A DNA stretch of 6,756 nucleotides from Micavibrio sp. (GTDB taxonomy: Bacteria; Pseudomonadota; Alphaproteobacteria; Micavibrionales; Micavibrionaceae), in the NCBI GenBank assembly GCA_027066695.1, contig JAMONE010000211.1:1-6756 (forward strand). The letters are read 5' to 3'. Shown here one piece after another: positions 1 to 6,384 of the stretch (position 1 is the stretch's first letter; every line of letters starts with the position of its first letter). Below the pieces are notes generated by a model. The model was not told the origin of the DNA. It ran no database searches and saw nothing but the letters and a program-made list of their open reading frames with translations. The position numbers were made by a program, and so were the translations under genes.

Positions 1-6
1 TATATA

Positions 7-876
7 TTAAATGTCCTTCCATCTACGGTGAAGCCATAGCCATTGCTCTGGCTTTTCTTTTATCCAGTTTTCCAGTATGGCGTGGGTTTGTTTTATTACA
101 TCATCGGTTTTACGAGCGTTATTCTCGTCGTCAAATAAATCAATAGCAGGATAGGCTTGCAGCGTAAAGTTACAGCCATTAACGCGCACGCATCGAACAG
201 GGACTAGCAGGCATTTATATTTCTGTGCAAGCTGCACAAAAACAGGGTTGGTCATTGCGGGAAGGCCAAAGAAGTCAATATCCATGCCTTCGTTATATTT
301 TTGATCCACCAAAATTCCTAAAGAGCCGCGCTGCTTTAGCGTTTCAATAAGCAGCCTGCCGCTTTGCCGTGCTTTGGGGAATGCTTTTAAACGCCCGTTT
401 AGGGTGCGCGCTTTTTCCAGTAATTTATCTGTCCACGGATTATTGGGTGCGCGGTAAGTCAGATTAACCGCGTGGTTTAGCTGCATTAGCGTTGCTGCGC
501 TGTTGATTTCCCAATTGCCGATATGCCCGCCGATAAAGATAATGGGACGCTCATCATCTATATATTGACTTAGTAGTTCCTTGTTTTCTATTGTCGTATA
601 TTGCTGGCCGAGCCGCTCTAAATGGGGGTATTCGGCGATTATACGGCCTAAATTATCCCACATACCGCGGATAATATTATCTTGCTGCTCTTGCGTGGTT
701 TCGGGCATGGCCATTGCGATATGGCGGCGAGCTTTACGATTCGCGGCAAGTTTAGTTCCTATTGTTCGGCCAAGCCACCCGCCTATATCAGACGCGCGTT
801 GCGGTGGCAGAGCCTTAAAGAAAATAAACAGGCTATAGAGCAATATGGCTTCGAAAAAATAGCGTATATGCTTCAT
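7..876 (-). CDS. lpxL: Lipid A biosynthesis late acyltransferase (LpxL/HtrB family)
   Basis: Members of this family add a secondary acyl chain (lauroyl in E. coli) from acyl-ACP to Kdo-modified lipid IVA at the inner membrane. The protein has 289 residues, slightly shorter than E. coli LpxL. It starts with one hydrophobic N-terminal segment (about residues 6-20, FFEAILLYSLFIFF). The catalytic HX4E motif is present as HIGNWE (H118, E123). Further family marks are YRAPNNP (141-147), SLGILVDQK (185-193), FFGLPAMTN (202-210) and the C-terminal PEQWLWLHRRWK (276-287). The start forms an ATGA overlap with the lpxK stop. Its place after waaA and lpxK fits the known order of the pathway, since late acylation usually needs Kdo. 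The acyl chain length, and whether it acts as LpxL or LpxM, cannot be decided from sequence alone. Only six bases follow the stop, so no terminator can be judged. Confidence 0.93.
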   Translation of the reverse strand: MKHIRYFFEAILLYSLFIFFKALPPQRASDIGGWLGRTIGTKLAANRKARRHIAMAMPETTQEQQDNIIRGMWDNLGRIIAEYPHLERLGQQYTTIENKELLSQYIDDERPIIFIGGHIGNWEINSAATLMQLNHAVNLTYRAPNNPWTDKLLEKARTLNGRLKAFPKARQSGRLLIETLKQRGSLGILVDQKYNEGMDIDFFGLPAMTNPVFVQLAQKYKCLLVPVRCVRVNGCNFTLQAYPAIDLFDDENNARKTDDVIKQTHAILENWIKEKPEQWLWLHRRWKDI

Positions 877-1865
877 CTAGCCACCTTTTGAAGCAGATCT
901 AATATAGCCGCCTCATCTTCCCAAACTAATTCTATTGGGAGAATATCTATATATTTACGGTATTTTTCGGCTATGCGCATACAGTCTTTTTCGGTTGTAA
1001 TTAATTTGGCATTATTGTTTTTGGCTTCTTCGATTAAATTTTCCAGCTCTTTTGCGCAGTAGGGGTGGTGGTCGGCAAAGTCATGAAATGCGGTAATTTT
1101 AAAGTTATTTTGCAAAAGCGTATCATGAAATTTTTGAGGCTGCGCAAGCCCTGCAAAGCCGATATATTGTGCATCTTTGTCAAAATTACCTGTATTGAGT
1201 GCATTTATATGAGCCTTAAAAATTGGTATGTTTTCAGGGATTAATTCTTCAATATTTGTCTCATCAGTGCCGATAATTATAATGGCTTGCGCGCGCGATA
1301 TGGCCGCGTCTATAGGTTCGCGCAAAGGGCCAGCGGGGAGCAGCTTTTTATTGCCAAGTCCTGATTTTCCGTTAATAACGATAATTGATAAATCTTTATG
1401 CAGGCCATAATTTTGAAAGCCATCATCCATTAATATGCAATCCGCGCCTAGCTCATGAGCTAGCATTGCACCGTCATAACGGTTCACACAAGTTATTGTT
1501 TTTGAATGCTTTGCGAGCAATAACGGTTCATCTCCTACCTCGGATGGATCATCATGAACCGATATGCACTGCGCCGCGTTTTGTGATCCGCCATATCCGC
1601 GTGAGAGGAAGTAGGGCGCATTCCATATTTTGTGCTTTATGATTAAATGATGCAGCGCGATGATCGCGGGGGTTTTCCCGCTGCCTCCTGCTGTTATATT
1701 TCCTATGCATATCACGGGGATAGGCGCGTTTCGAGTGGTCTTGCTGTTTAAATTCAGGTTATGTCCAAATTTATAAATCATGCTTAAGGGTTGCATTATT
1801 CTTTCAATAATCGGCGTAGGTGACGCTGGATTTCTATACCAAAATTTTGGGGTTTTAATCGGCAT
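873..1865 (-). CDS. lpxK: Tetraacyldisaccharide 4'-kinase
   Basis: LpxK uses ATP to phosphorylate the 4' position of the tetraacyl disaccharide 1-phosphate, giving lipid IVA, at the inner membrane. The 330-residue length is normal for the family. The motifs run in order: a Walker A loop, TAGGSGKTP (58-66); LSRGYGG (87-93); VGDEP (110-114), holding the Asp of the catalytic dyad known from the Aquifex enzyme; DDGFQN (147-152), where the usual DDGFQH has Asn in place of His; LPAGPLREP (176-184); FADHHPY (263-269), with the partner His; and LITTEKD (288-294). The ATG at 1865 lies inside the end of waaA. AAGGAA (1876-1881), ten bases upstream, serves as the ribosome binding site. The stop overlaps the lpxL start in an ATGA, so waaA, lpxK and lpxL appear translationally coupled. 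Confidence 0.97.
   Translation of the reverse strand: MPIKTPKFWYRNPASPTPIIERIMQPLSMIYKFGHNLNLNSKTTRNAPIPVICIGNITAGGSGKTPAIIALHHLIIKHKIWNAPYFLSRGYGGSQNAAQCISVHDDPSEVGDEPLLLAKHSKTITCVNRYDGAMLAHELGADCILMDDGFQNYGLHKDLSIIVINGKSGLGNKKLLPAGPLREPIDAAISRAQAIIIIGTDETNIEELIPENIPIFKAHINALNTGNFDKDAQYIGFAGLAQPQKFHDTLLQNNFKITAFHDFADHHPYCAKELENLIEEAKNNNAKLITTEKDCMRIAEKYRKYIDILPIELVWEDEAAILDLLQKVAR
881..889 (-). promoter_or_regulatory. Ribosome binding site of lpxL within the lpxK 3' end
   Basis: The coding strand reads AAAAGGTGG, a strong Shine-Dalgarno match ending four bases before the lpxL ATG at 876. It lies inside the last codons of lpxK (the KVAR tail), so it overlaps coding sequence and supports the ATGA stop-start coupling. 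Confidence 0.75.
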
Positions 1866-3144
1866 TTAAAATATTTTCCTTACCTAAAACAGCTCTTATT
1901 TCTGCCATTACTTTTTCTATAACATGAATTTTGCTGTCTGAATATTGTTTCCCAGCATTTTGCAGCTCTATAATCTTTTCATTATCGGCAAGTAGTGAGA
2001 TTAGCTCTGTCTCTAATTCTTGCTGATTATTGAGGCAGATTGCGGCTTTTGCATTATCCATCTCATCGAAAATATCTTGCAAATTAGCAACATTTGCGCC
2101 ATGAAGCACTGCGCAGCCAAGTTGCGCGGCCTCTATCGGATTATGCCCGCCGCCGCCATCATCACTAAGTGTACGGCCAATGCAAGCAAGGGGGGAAAGG
2201 CGATAAAACACACCTAATTCGCCGAGCGTATCGGCTATATAAATATCGCTATTTTCTTTCGGAAGTTTTTTATCAGAGCCACGAAATTCAATATTAAGAG
2301 CAAATTTTTCACATGTATCTTTAATTTCATTGCGGCGTTGTGGGTGGCGCGGAACAATTATGGTAAGCAGCTCTGGAAATTGTTTTTTAAGCGCGATATG
2401 CACTGCGCAAGCAATTTCTTCCTCGCCTTTATGGGTGCTGGCATACAGCCATATTGGGCGTTGCCCGATATTTTGTGAAAGCGCGTCTAAATCGTGGTTG
2501 TTATAATCTAATGTGGCCGCGCTATATTTTAAATTATCTGTAACGATGATATTACGTGCACCAAGCTCGCTAAAACGTATTTTATCAATATCGGTTTGGC
2601 ATAAAATTTTAGTGAACGTGGATAATGTTGTTTTGGCAAAAGATTTCACCCGCTGCCATGATTTGAATGATTTTTCAGACATATGCGCATTAACCAGAAG
2701 TGCAGGGATTTTGCGTTTGCCAATTTCATGCAGCATATTTGGCCATAGCTCTGATTCCATCCAGATCACGGCATCAGGATTCCAGTGAGCAATAAATTTA
2801 GCCACCCATTTCGGATGATCCAGCGGGTAGAATTGATGAAAGGCTTGCTTAGGCAGTTTTGCTGCCATGATCTCCGCAGAGGTTAGTGTTCCTGTAGTGA
2901 CCAAAATATTTAAGTTGCTATCAATTTTTAAGAAATTATCGATAAGGATTAACGTTGATTGCGCCTCACCAACGCTTGCGGCATGTAGCCAGATTAGCTT
3001 ACCAGAAGGGCGCAGCTTTTCGGTGATCGCCATCTTTTCTTGCACGCGCGCAGGTAGCTCTTTACCAGCTTTACAGCGTTTTTTTAATATAGCTCTAAGA
3101 AGCGGCGCACTTATATATGTAAGGGCTTTGTATGTTTTATACAT
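1855..3144 (-). CDS. waaA: 3-deoxy-D-manno-octulosonic acid (Kdo) transferase
   Basis: WaaA (KdtA) is an inner-membrane GT30 glycosyltransferase that moves Kdo from CMP-Kdo onto the lipid A precursor on the cytoplasmic face. I start it at ATG 3144, giving 429 residues. MYKTYKALTYISAPLL then lines up with the usual membrane-anchoring N-terminus of the family, which is about 420-430 residues long. An in-frame ATG at 3174 would overlap the upstream gene by 16 bases, with its AAGG directly abutting the start. Numbered from 3144, the family motifs are: IWLHAASVGE with the catalytic Glu at 60; PLDHP (107-111); MESELWPN (129-136); ASTHKGEE (235-242); VPRHPQRR (264-271); the nucleotide-sugar-binding ADTLGELGVFY (304-314); and GGHNPIEAA (332-340). 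Whether it adds one or two Kdo residues cannot be read from the sequence. Its 3' end overlaps lpxK by 11 bases. Confidence 0.96.
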   Translation of the reverse strand: MYKTYKALTYISAPLLRAILKKRCKAGKELPARVQEKMAITEKLRPSGKLIWLHAASVGEAQSTLILIDNFLKIDSNLNILVTTGTLTSAEIMAAKLPKQAFHQFYPLDHPKWVAKFIAHWNPDAVIWMESELWPNMLHEIGKRKIPALLVNAHMSEKSFKSWQRVKSFAKTTLSTFTKILCQTDIDKIRFSELGARNIIVTDNLKYSAATLDYNNHDLDALSQNIGQRPIWLYASTHKGEEEIACAVHIALKKQFPELLTIIVPRHPQRRNEIKDTCEKFALNIEFRGSDKKLPKENSDIYIADTLGELGVFYRLSPLACIGRTLSDDGGGGHNPIEAAQLGCAVLHGANVANLQDIFDEMDNAKAAICLNNQQELETELISLLADNEKIIELQNAGKQYSDSKIHVIEKVMAEIRAVLGKENILNAD

Positions 3145-3158
3145 AACGCATGGGTCTT

Positions 3159-4100
3159 TTAACGCCCGTAACATCCTTCAGCATCATCACTGGTTCCACC
3201 AGGGATAAGTGGGAATCCTCCTGGGTGATAGCGACAGGCAGGTTGCAGGCAGATTTTTTCATCATAGCTGGCTGGCCCAGGGCTTTGTCCTGAAACTTTT
3301 ACACCAGTTGGTATAGGGTCACCAGAACATGGGCAGGTTGCGCCAGTACAATTTTGCGGGTTTGTTTCAGTTAAATATGTTTGAACAGGGTCATTCGTCC
3401 ACGGGCCAGAGGTTAGCGCAGCAGTCAGGTTAACCCCCCAGTTTCCAAGGGGCAGTACGCTACATGTAACAGGCAGGCGGCGTTTATCGGGGCTAATCGC
3501 ATATTCACCAAAAGTGTAGAAACCATCAAAAGATGCATCAGTGATAAAGTTAATACATTTTGCGGCCTGCCATACTCGCTTCATAATATTACAGCTATAA
3601 GCGGAGCTGCTAGGACTAGTACCATTGGGTAGTGGTACTGTGCCATGAAGAGAGGGGGGGACTGTATGCCTTATTGCTGTCGCGGTTGGGTGCCCCCCTA
3701 ATGTTCCAATACTTACACCGCCATAATTGGAATTGAAATATGAGCCAATAGCATTCATAACAAGTCTATCAAGCGCGTTATCCATACTGGCTGGGCCAAG
3801 TGGATTACCATATGCAGCGGTTTCACTTAACATTTGTACGGCATGGTCGCCAAGTTCCCAAACTAATTGATCAAAACAAGTATATTCAAGCACACTATCG
3901 GGTTTTAAAATAATATTTTGGTTTTGTGTTATTTCTCTTTGCGCTTCTAGCCATGCGCGAGCAGATAGAGATTCGTAATATGCATTATCGCACGGGCTAT
4001 CGGCAATTACTTGAGCGTGTGCAGTAATTGGCAGTAAGGAAATAGGTGATGCAAATAGCAGCAATAGCCATAAACAAGTCCTGCTTAATATTAATCTCAT
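3159..4100 (-). CDS. Exported cysteine-containing protein of unknown function (smaller member of a paralogous pair)
   Basis: From the ATG at 4100 this is a 313-residue protein; an ATG at 4121 would add seven residues. It has a classic signal peptide (R2, R7, a Leu-rich core, cleavage after AHA at about 29). It is clearly related to the 488-residue protein upstream. The shared features are CDNAYYESLSARAWLEAQRE (37-56), the identical motif KPDSVLEYTCFDQLV (66-80), SAYSC with VWQAAKCINF (166-185), LPVTC (209-213), PIPTG (262-266) and a C-x4-C pair (284/289). Cysteines 37, 75, 170, 182, 213, 284 and 289 have counterparts, which suggests a disulfide-bonded fold outside the cytoplasm. I do not recognise the family, and no catalytic motif is evident. 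The middle of the gene carries three G/C homopolymer runs of six or seven bases. The stop lies 14 bases before the preferred waaA start, so the gene is joined to the lipid A group. Confidence 0.8.
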   Translation of the reverse strand: MRLILSRTCLWLLLLFASPISLLPITAHAQVIADSPCDNAYYESLSARAWLEAQREITQNQNIILKPDSVLEYTCFDQLVWELGDHAVQMLSETAAYGNPLGPASMDNALDRLVMNAIGSYFNSNYGGVSIGTLGGHPTATAIRHTVPPSLHGTVPLPNGTSPSSSAYSCNIMKRVWQAAKCINFITDASFDGFYTFGEYAISPDKRRLPVTCSVLPLGNWGVNLTAALTSGPWTNDPVQTYLTETNPQNCTGATCPCSGDPIPTGVKVSGQSPGPASYDEKICLQPACRYHPGGFPLIPGGTSDDAEGCYGR

Positions 4101-4107
4101 TGTCGTA

Positions 4108-4113
4108 TCCTTT
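4108..4113 (-). promoter_or_regulatory. Ribosome binding site that decides the start of the 313-residue gene
   Basis: The coding-strand sequence AAAGGA lies seven bases before the ATG at 4100. It favours that start over the in-frame ATG at 4121, which has only a weak purine stretch upstream and would place seven charged or polar residues before the signal peptide. Confidence 0.75.
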
Positions 4114-4138
4114 ACTTTCATTACTTTTATACTCTTAC

Positions 4139-4168
4139 TTCTGTTCTGTTCTGTTCTATTCTATTCTA
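4139..4168 (-). repeat. Pentanucleotide tandem repeat, six copies
   Basis: On the plus strand this is three copies of TTCTG followed by three copies of TTCTA. On the coding (minus) strand it reads TAGAA three times, then CAGAA three times. It lies wholly in the 99-bp gap between the two paralogous genes, 38 bases before the preferred start of the downstream one. Short tandem repeats of this kind can change copy number by slipped-strand mispairing. Here that would alter promoter or leader spacing and would not shift a reading frame. Confidence 0.95.
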
Positions 4169-4192
4169 ATCAAATTACTTGTATTTACGCAA
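4163..4192 (-). promoter_or_regulatory. Possible sigma-70-type promoter for the 313-residue gene and the lipid A genes
   Basis: On the coding strand, TTGCGT (4187-4192) could serve as a -35 element and TAGAAT (4163-4168, one mismatch from TATAAT) as a -10, with an 18-base spacer. The -10 overlaps the first unit of the pentamer repeat, and the next TAGAAT, five bases on, offers a second -10-like hexamer. Only three of six -35 bases match the consensus, and AT-rich DNA gives such matches by chance. The support is mainly that this is the only long gap in an otherwise tightly packed gene string. I see no terminator hairpin after the upstream stop. Confidence 0.35.
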
Positions 4193-4199
4193 ATAGCTT

Positions 4200-5666
4200 T
4201 TACAAAATGGGTAAACACAGACCCGTTATAATCGGAGGTATTGGTGCTCCCAAAATATATGGAGACTTTATTGGCTGGTAATAACATCCCGGATTGGGGC
4301 ATATATGCTCAAGATGGATTTGATATGATCTGTTAATTGTATCTATCCCGCCTGATAATGAGTTTGATATATCATATGTAATAACTGGAATCCCTGTAGG
4401 TATAGGAAAGGCGCAAGTTATTATCCCTGGAAGACTTAGCCCCGCTGGTAGTGTTTTATCATCAGGAGTTTCTATACCAGGCATATAAATACCAGCCCCT
4501 TTTATCATATAGCTATATAGCTCCATTGCATCAAAAGATGAATAAGCATTTATTTGATCATCGTCAGTTTCAGAATCGCAGTTGTTAGCGATTCTTATTA
4601 TATCATTAGAAAAGCCAGTCTTAACACCAGAAACAACGCCGCCAGCTGGTGGGCACAATTCCTCTGGGTCAATGTCTATATCTATACCCACATCTACACC
4701 TGCAATCTCCGTTGTTGCTTCTAAATCACTGGGCATTTTTTCGAAATGACCGCCACCAGGGTTTGTGTTTTCATATTTTGTTGTGCTTTCGCCTGCCTCT
4801 ATAGTGTCATCAGATTCGTGGCCTGGTGAACATGATTGAGGAATGGTGCGCGGGTCAGACTCAACCAAATGTTTAAATGATCTAAATCTATCATCTTCAC
4901 CAAAATCAATACATCGTGAAATATCCCATACAGTAGACATATGAGAGCAAAGATAGCTGTTAGAGCCAATAGATCCTGTACTTAGAGTGTTGTCAATATT
5001 TATGCTTTCCCCCATAAATGTATGGCTGTAATTATTATCAATATAATTTTTTAATGTTGGAAATAATAATGCTTCAAGGCGAATATCTAGTCGATCATCA
5101 GGAAAAACAACGTTGTAGTTATCTTCTGGCTCTTTGTCAGGGCACGTATCATCACAGCCATGAGTGTGAGGTCTGTCACCAGGATCGCCATCACCATGAT
5201 CGCCGCCAACCCATAAATTTAAGTCAACATCTTCCCATTCAGTACTTTCACTAAAAGCCGTTCCTGCGTTATGAGCGGCGATATTCACCAATTGATCAAA
5301 ACATGTATATTCTAAAACGCTGTCTGGTTTATGGATTAATTGCTCGCTCATAATAACTTCGCGGCTGGCTTCCATGTATGCGCGGCTATAGATTTGGTTC
5401 ATAAAATTACCATCACATGCGCTGGTTGTTGCGCCTGTTTTATTGGTATGCGGAGCAGGTGTGCCAGTTTTAGGGCCGTTAAAAGCCGCGCTTATTCCTG
5501 CGCTGTTATTATCGTAGATATCATAACCTGTCCCTGTACAATTAGTAGTGCAAAGCCCTAGGCTTGGACATGGAACACCAGGGGAACAGTTAGCCAGCGC
5601 AATACCGCTTCCAAGCGATATACTTAGGAAGAGCACAGTTACTACCATGTAATTTAATTTTAGCAC
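4200..5666 (-). CDS. Exported cysteine-containing protein of unknown function (larger member of a paralogous pair)
   Basis: This is a 488-residue protein of no family I can name. It opens with a signal peptide (K3, hydrophobic core at about residues 8-24, cleavage likely after ALA at 25), so the mature protein is periplasmic, secreted or outer-membrane associated. It shares with the 313-residue protein downstream a block at residues 82-127 ending in KPDSVLEYTCFDQLV, then SYLC...VWDISRCIDF (238-255), an IPQSC (275-279), a PIPTG (421-425) and a C-x4-C pair (456/461). About eight cysteines correspond in order. Two segments are not shared: residues 141-187, rich in Asp, His and Gly with C171 and C175, and an acidic stretch near 325-336 (VGIDIDIDPEE). 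The frame begins at GTG 5666, with GAGGT (5680-5684) rather far upstream. An ATG at codon 7 (5648) would remove the only charge in the signal peptide, and an ATT at 5672 has better spacing. The start is therefore uncertain by a few codons. Confidence 0.8.
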   Translation of the reverse strand: MLKLNYMVVTVLFLSISLGSGIALANCSPGVPCPSLGLCTTNCTGTGYDIYDNNSAGISAAFNGPKTGTPAPHTNKTGATTSACDGNFMNQIYSRAYMEASREVIMSEQLIHKPDSVLEYTCFDQLVNIAAHNAGTAFSESTEWEDVDLNLWVGGDHGDGDPGDRPHTHGCDDTCPDKEPEDNYNVVFPDDRLDIRLEALLFPTLKNYIDNNYSHTFMGESINIDNTLSTGSIGSNSYLCSHMSTVWDISRCIDFGEDDRFRSFKHLVESDPRTIPQSCSPGHESDDTIEAGESTTKYENTNPGGGHFEKMPSDLEATTEIAGVDVGIDIDIDPEELCPPAGGVVSGVKTGFSNDIIRIANNCDSETDDDQINAYSSFDAMELYSYMIKGAGIYMPGIETPDDKTLPAGLSLPGIITCAFPIPTGIPVITYDISNSLSGGIDTINRSYQIHLEHICPNPGCYYQPIKSPYILGAPIPPIITGLCLPIL

Positions 5667-5690
5667 GCTAATTTTATTTACCTCAATTAC

Positions 5691-6140
5691 TTACTCATCG
5701 TTCATTATATACATTTTTTGTGAAGGCGACCACACATATATATTAAAGTTATAATCATTTATTTCGTTTTTGAACACCAATATATCTTTTATACCGTGAG
5801 AATAGGTGTTTGCGAGCACAATATTTCGAGCCATAATCTTGGATAGCAGTATAAGTTCACCATTTTTTTCGGCTATAATGCTGTGAATGCATAGGGCTTT
5901 GCTATCATCGCAGGACTTGCGCTTTAAAATATGTTCATCAAGGCCATCACTATTTAAATCAACTTTGGCAATATTATATATGTCTATATCTGTGTCATAT
6001 ATTTGCTCAAGAAATAAGCCTATTTGGTATTTCAATGACGGGCTTATTTGCTTGCTATAGTCAAGCTGCTCTACAGCGCCAGCAGAGTAGGGGGCAACAC
6101 TCAAAGCAAATAATATAGTAAGAAAAACCCTGCTATACAT
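5691..6140 (-). CDS. Small secreted protein of unknown function with a calcium-loop-like motif
   Basis: This 149-residue protein begins with a Sec signal peptide: a short basic start (MYSR), a hydrophobic core (VFLTILFALSVAPYS) and a likely signal peptidase I site after AGA at about residue 22. There is no lipobox. Residues 61-69 (DLNSDGLDE) form a D-x-N-x-D-G-x-D-E loop like those of EF-hand or FG-GAP/VCBS calcium sites. C77 and C84 could form a disulfide. The second half (GIKDILVFKNE, then NIYVWSPSQKMY) resembles the repeating pattern of single-domain exported FG-GAP-like proteins, with a G-x-x-DI strand and a final W/Y strand. No function is assigned. The start has no clear Shine-Dalgarno sequence but lies five bases after the upstream stop, which suits translational coupling. 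The signal peptide supports this start. A 24-base gap separates it from the 488-residue gene, so a joint role is possible but unproven. Confidence 0.75.
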   Translation of the reverse strand: MYSRVFLTILFALSVAPYSAGAVEQLDYSKQISPSLKYQIGLFLEQIYDTDIDIYNIAKVDLNSDGLDEHILKRKSCDDSKALCIHSIIAEKNGELILLSKIMARNIVLANTYSHGIKDILVFKNEINDYNFNIYVWSPSQKMYIMNDE

Positions 6141-6145
6141 GGTAT

Positions 6146-6367
6146 TTAAACAAGATCTATATCAAGGATAGCCATTTCAAAGCTAAAGGATATTTCACCT
6201 TCATCTATAATTTTATAGATAAGTCCGATAAATTCACCATCAACCATAACCTCAATAGAATCGGCTGCCTTTTCGCGCTTCTTAACTGTAATGTTAGGGG
6301 TTTTAAATGTGCGTTCAAGATGTGCTTTTAACTGCGCAGTTTCTTCCATAGTAATATTATTATCCAT
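6146..6367 (-). CDS. DUF3126 family protein
   Basis: This 73-residue cytosolic-looking protein has no signal peptide and no membrane segment. Its pattern, an N-terminal helix (EETAQLKAHLERTF), a basic stretch (TVKKREKAADS), the strand VMVDGEFIGLIYKIIDEGEISFSFEM and the ending AILDIDL, matches my memory of the short alphaproteobacterial family DUF3126. That family is about 70 residues long with a near-identical FQMAILDIDLD ending. Its function is unknown. The ATG start is well supported: AAAAGGA lies at 6376-6382, eight bases upstream. A second in-frame ATG at codon 7 is less likely for that reason. The gene starts 17 bases after the plsC stop and ends five bases before the next start, so it sits inside the operon. 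The family assignment is from pattern recognition, without a profile search. Confidence 0.85.
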   Translation of the reverse strand: MDNNITMEETAQLKAHLERTFKTPNITVKKREKAADSIEVMVDGEFIGLIYKIIDEGEISFSFEMAILDIDLV

Positions 6368-6384
6368 TTTAAAAATCCTTTTAT

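Noticed and set aside
3145..3174. Longer waaA start at ATG 3174
   Set aside because: It would overlap the upstream gene with its AAGG directly abutting the ATG and add ten residues not seen in the family, whose usual N-terminus matches the ATG at 3144. The longer start cannot be fully excluded.
2867..3208. Plus-strand open frame of 113 codons opposite the start of waaA
   Set aside because: It lies wholly antisense to the N-terminal part of waaA and the end of the exported-protein gene, both well supported. It has no recognisable domain and is typical of a shadow frame.
3618..3639. Inverted repeat AGTACCA / TGGTACT with an eight-base loop
   Set aside because: The seven-base arms lie in the middle of a coding region with no T-run beside them, so a terminator is unlikely and chance is sufficient.
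5018..5254. Plus-strand open frame rich in His and Cys opposite the larger paralogue
   Set aside because: Its composition mirrors the Asp/His-rich coding strand beneath it. I see no convincing start signal or family resemblance.
5583..5597. Possible lipobox (LANC) in the larger paralogue
   Set aside because: Asn directly before the Cys is not accepted in normal lipoboxes, and ALA just before it gives a better signal peptidase I site.
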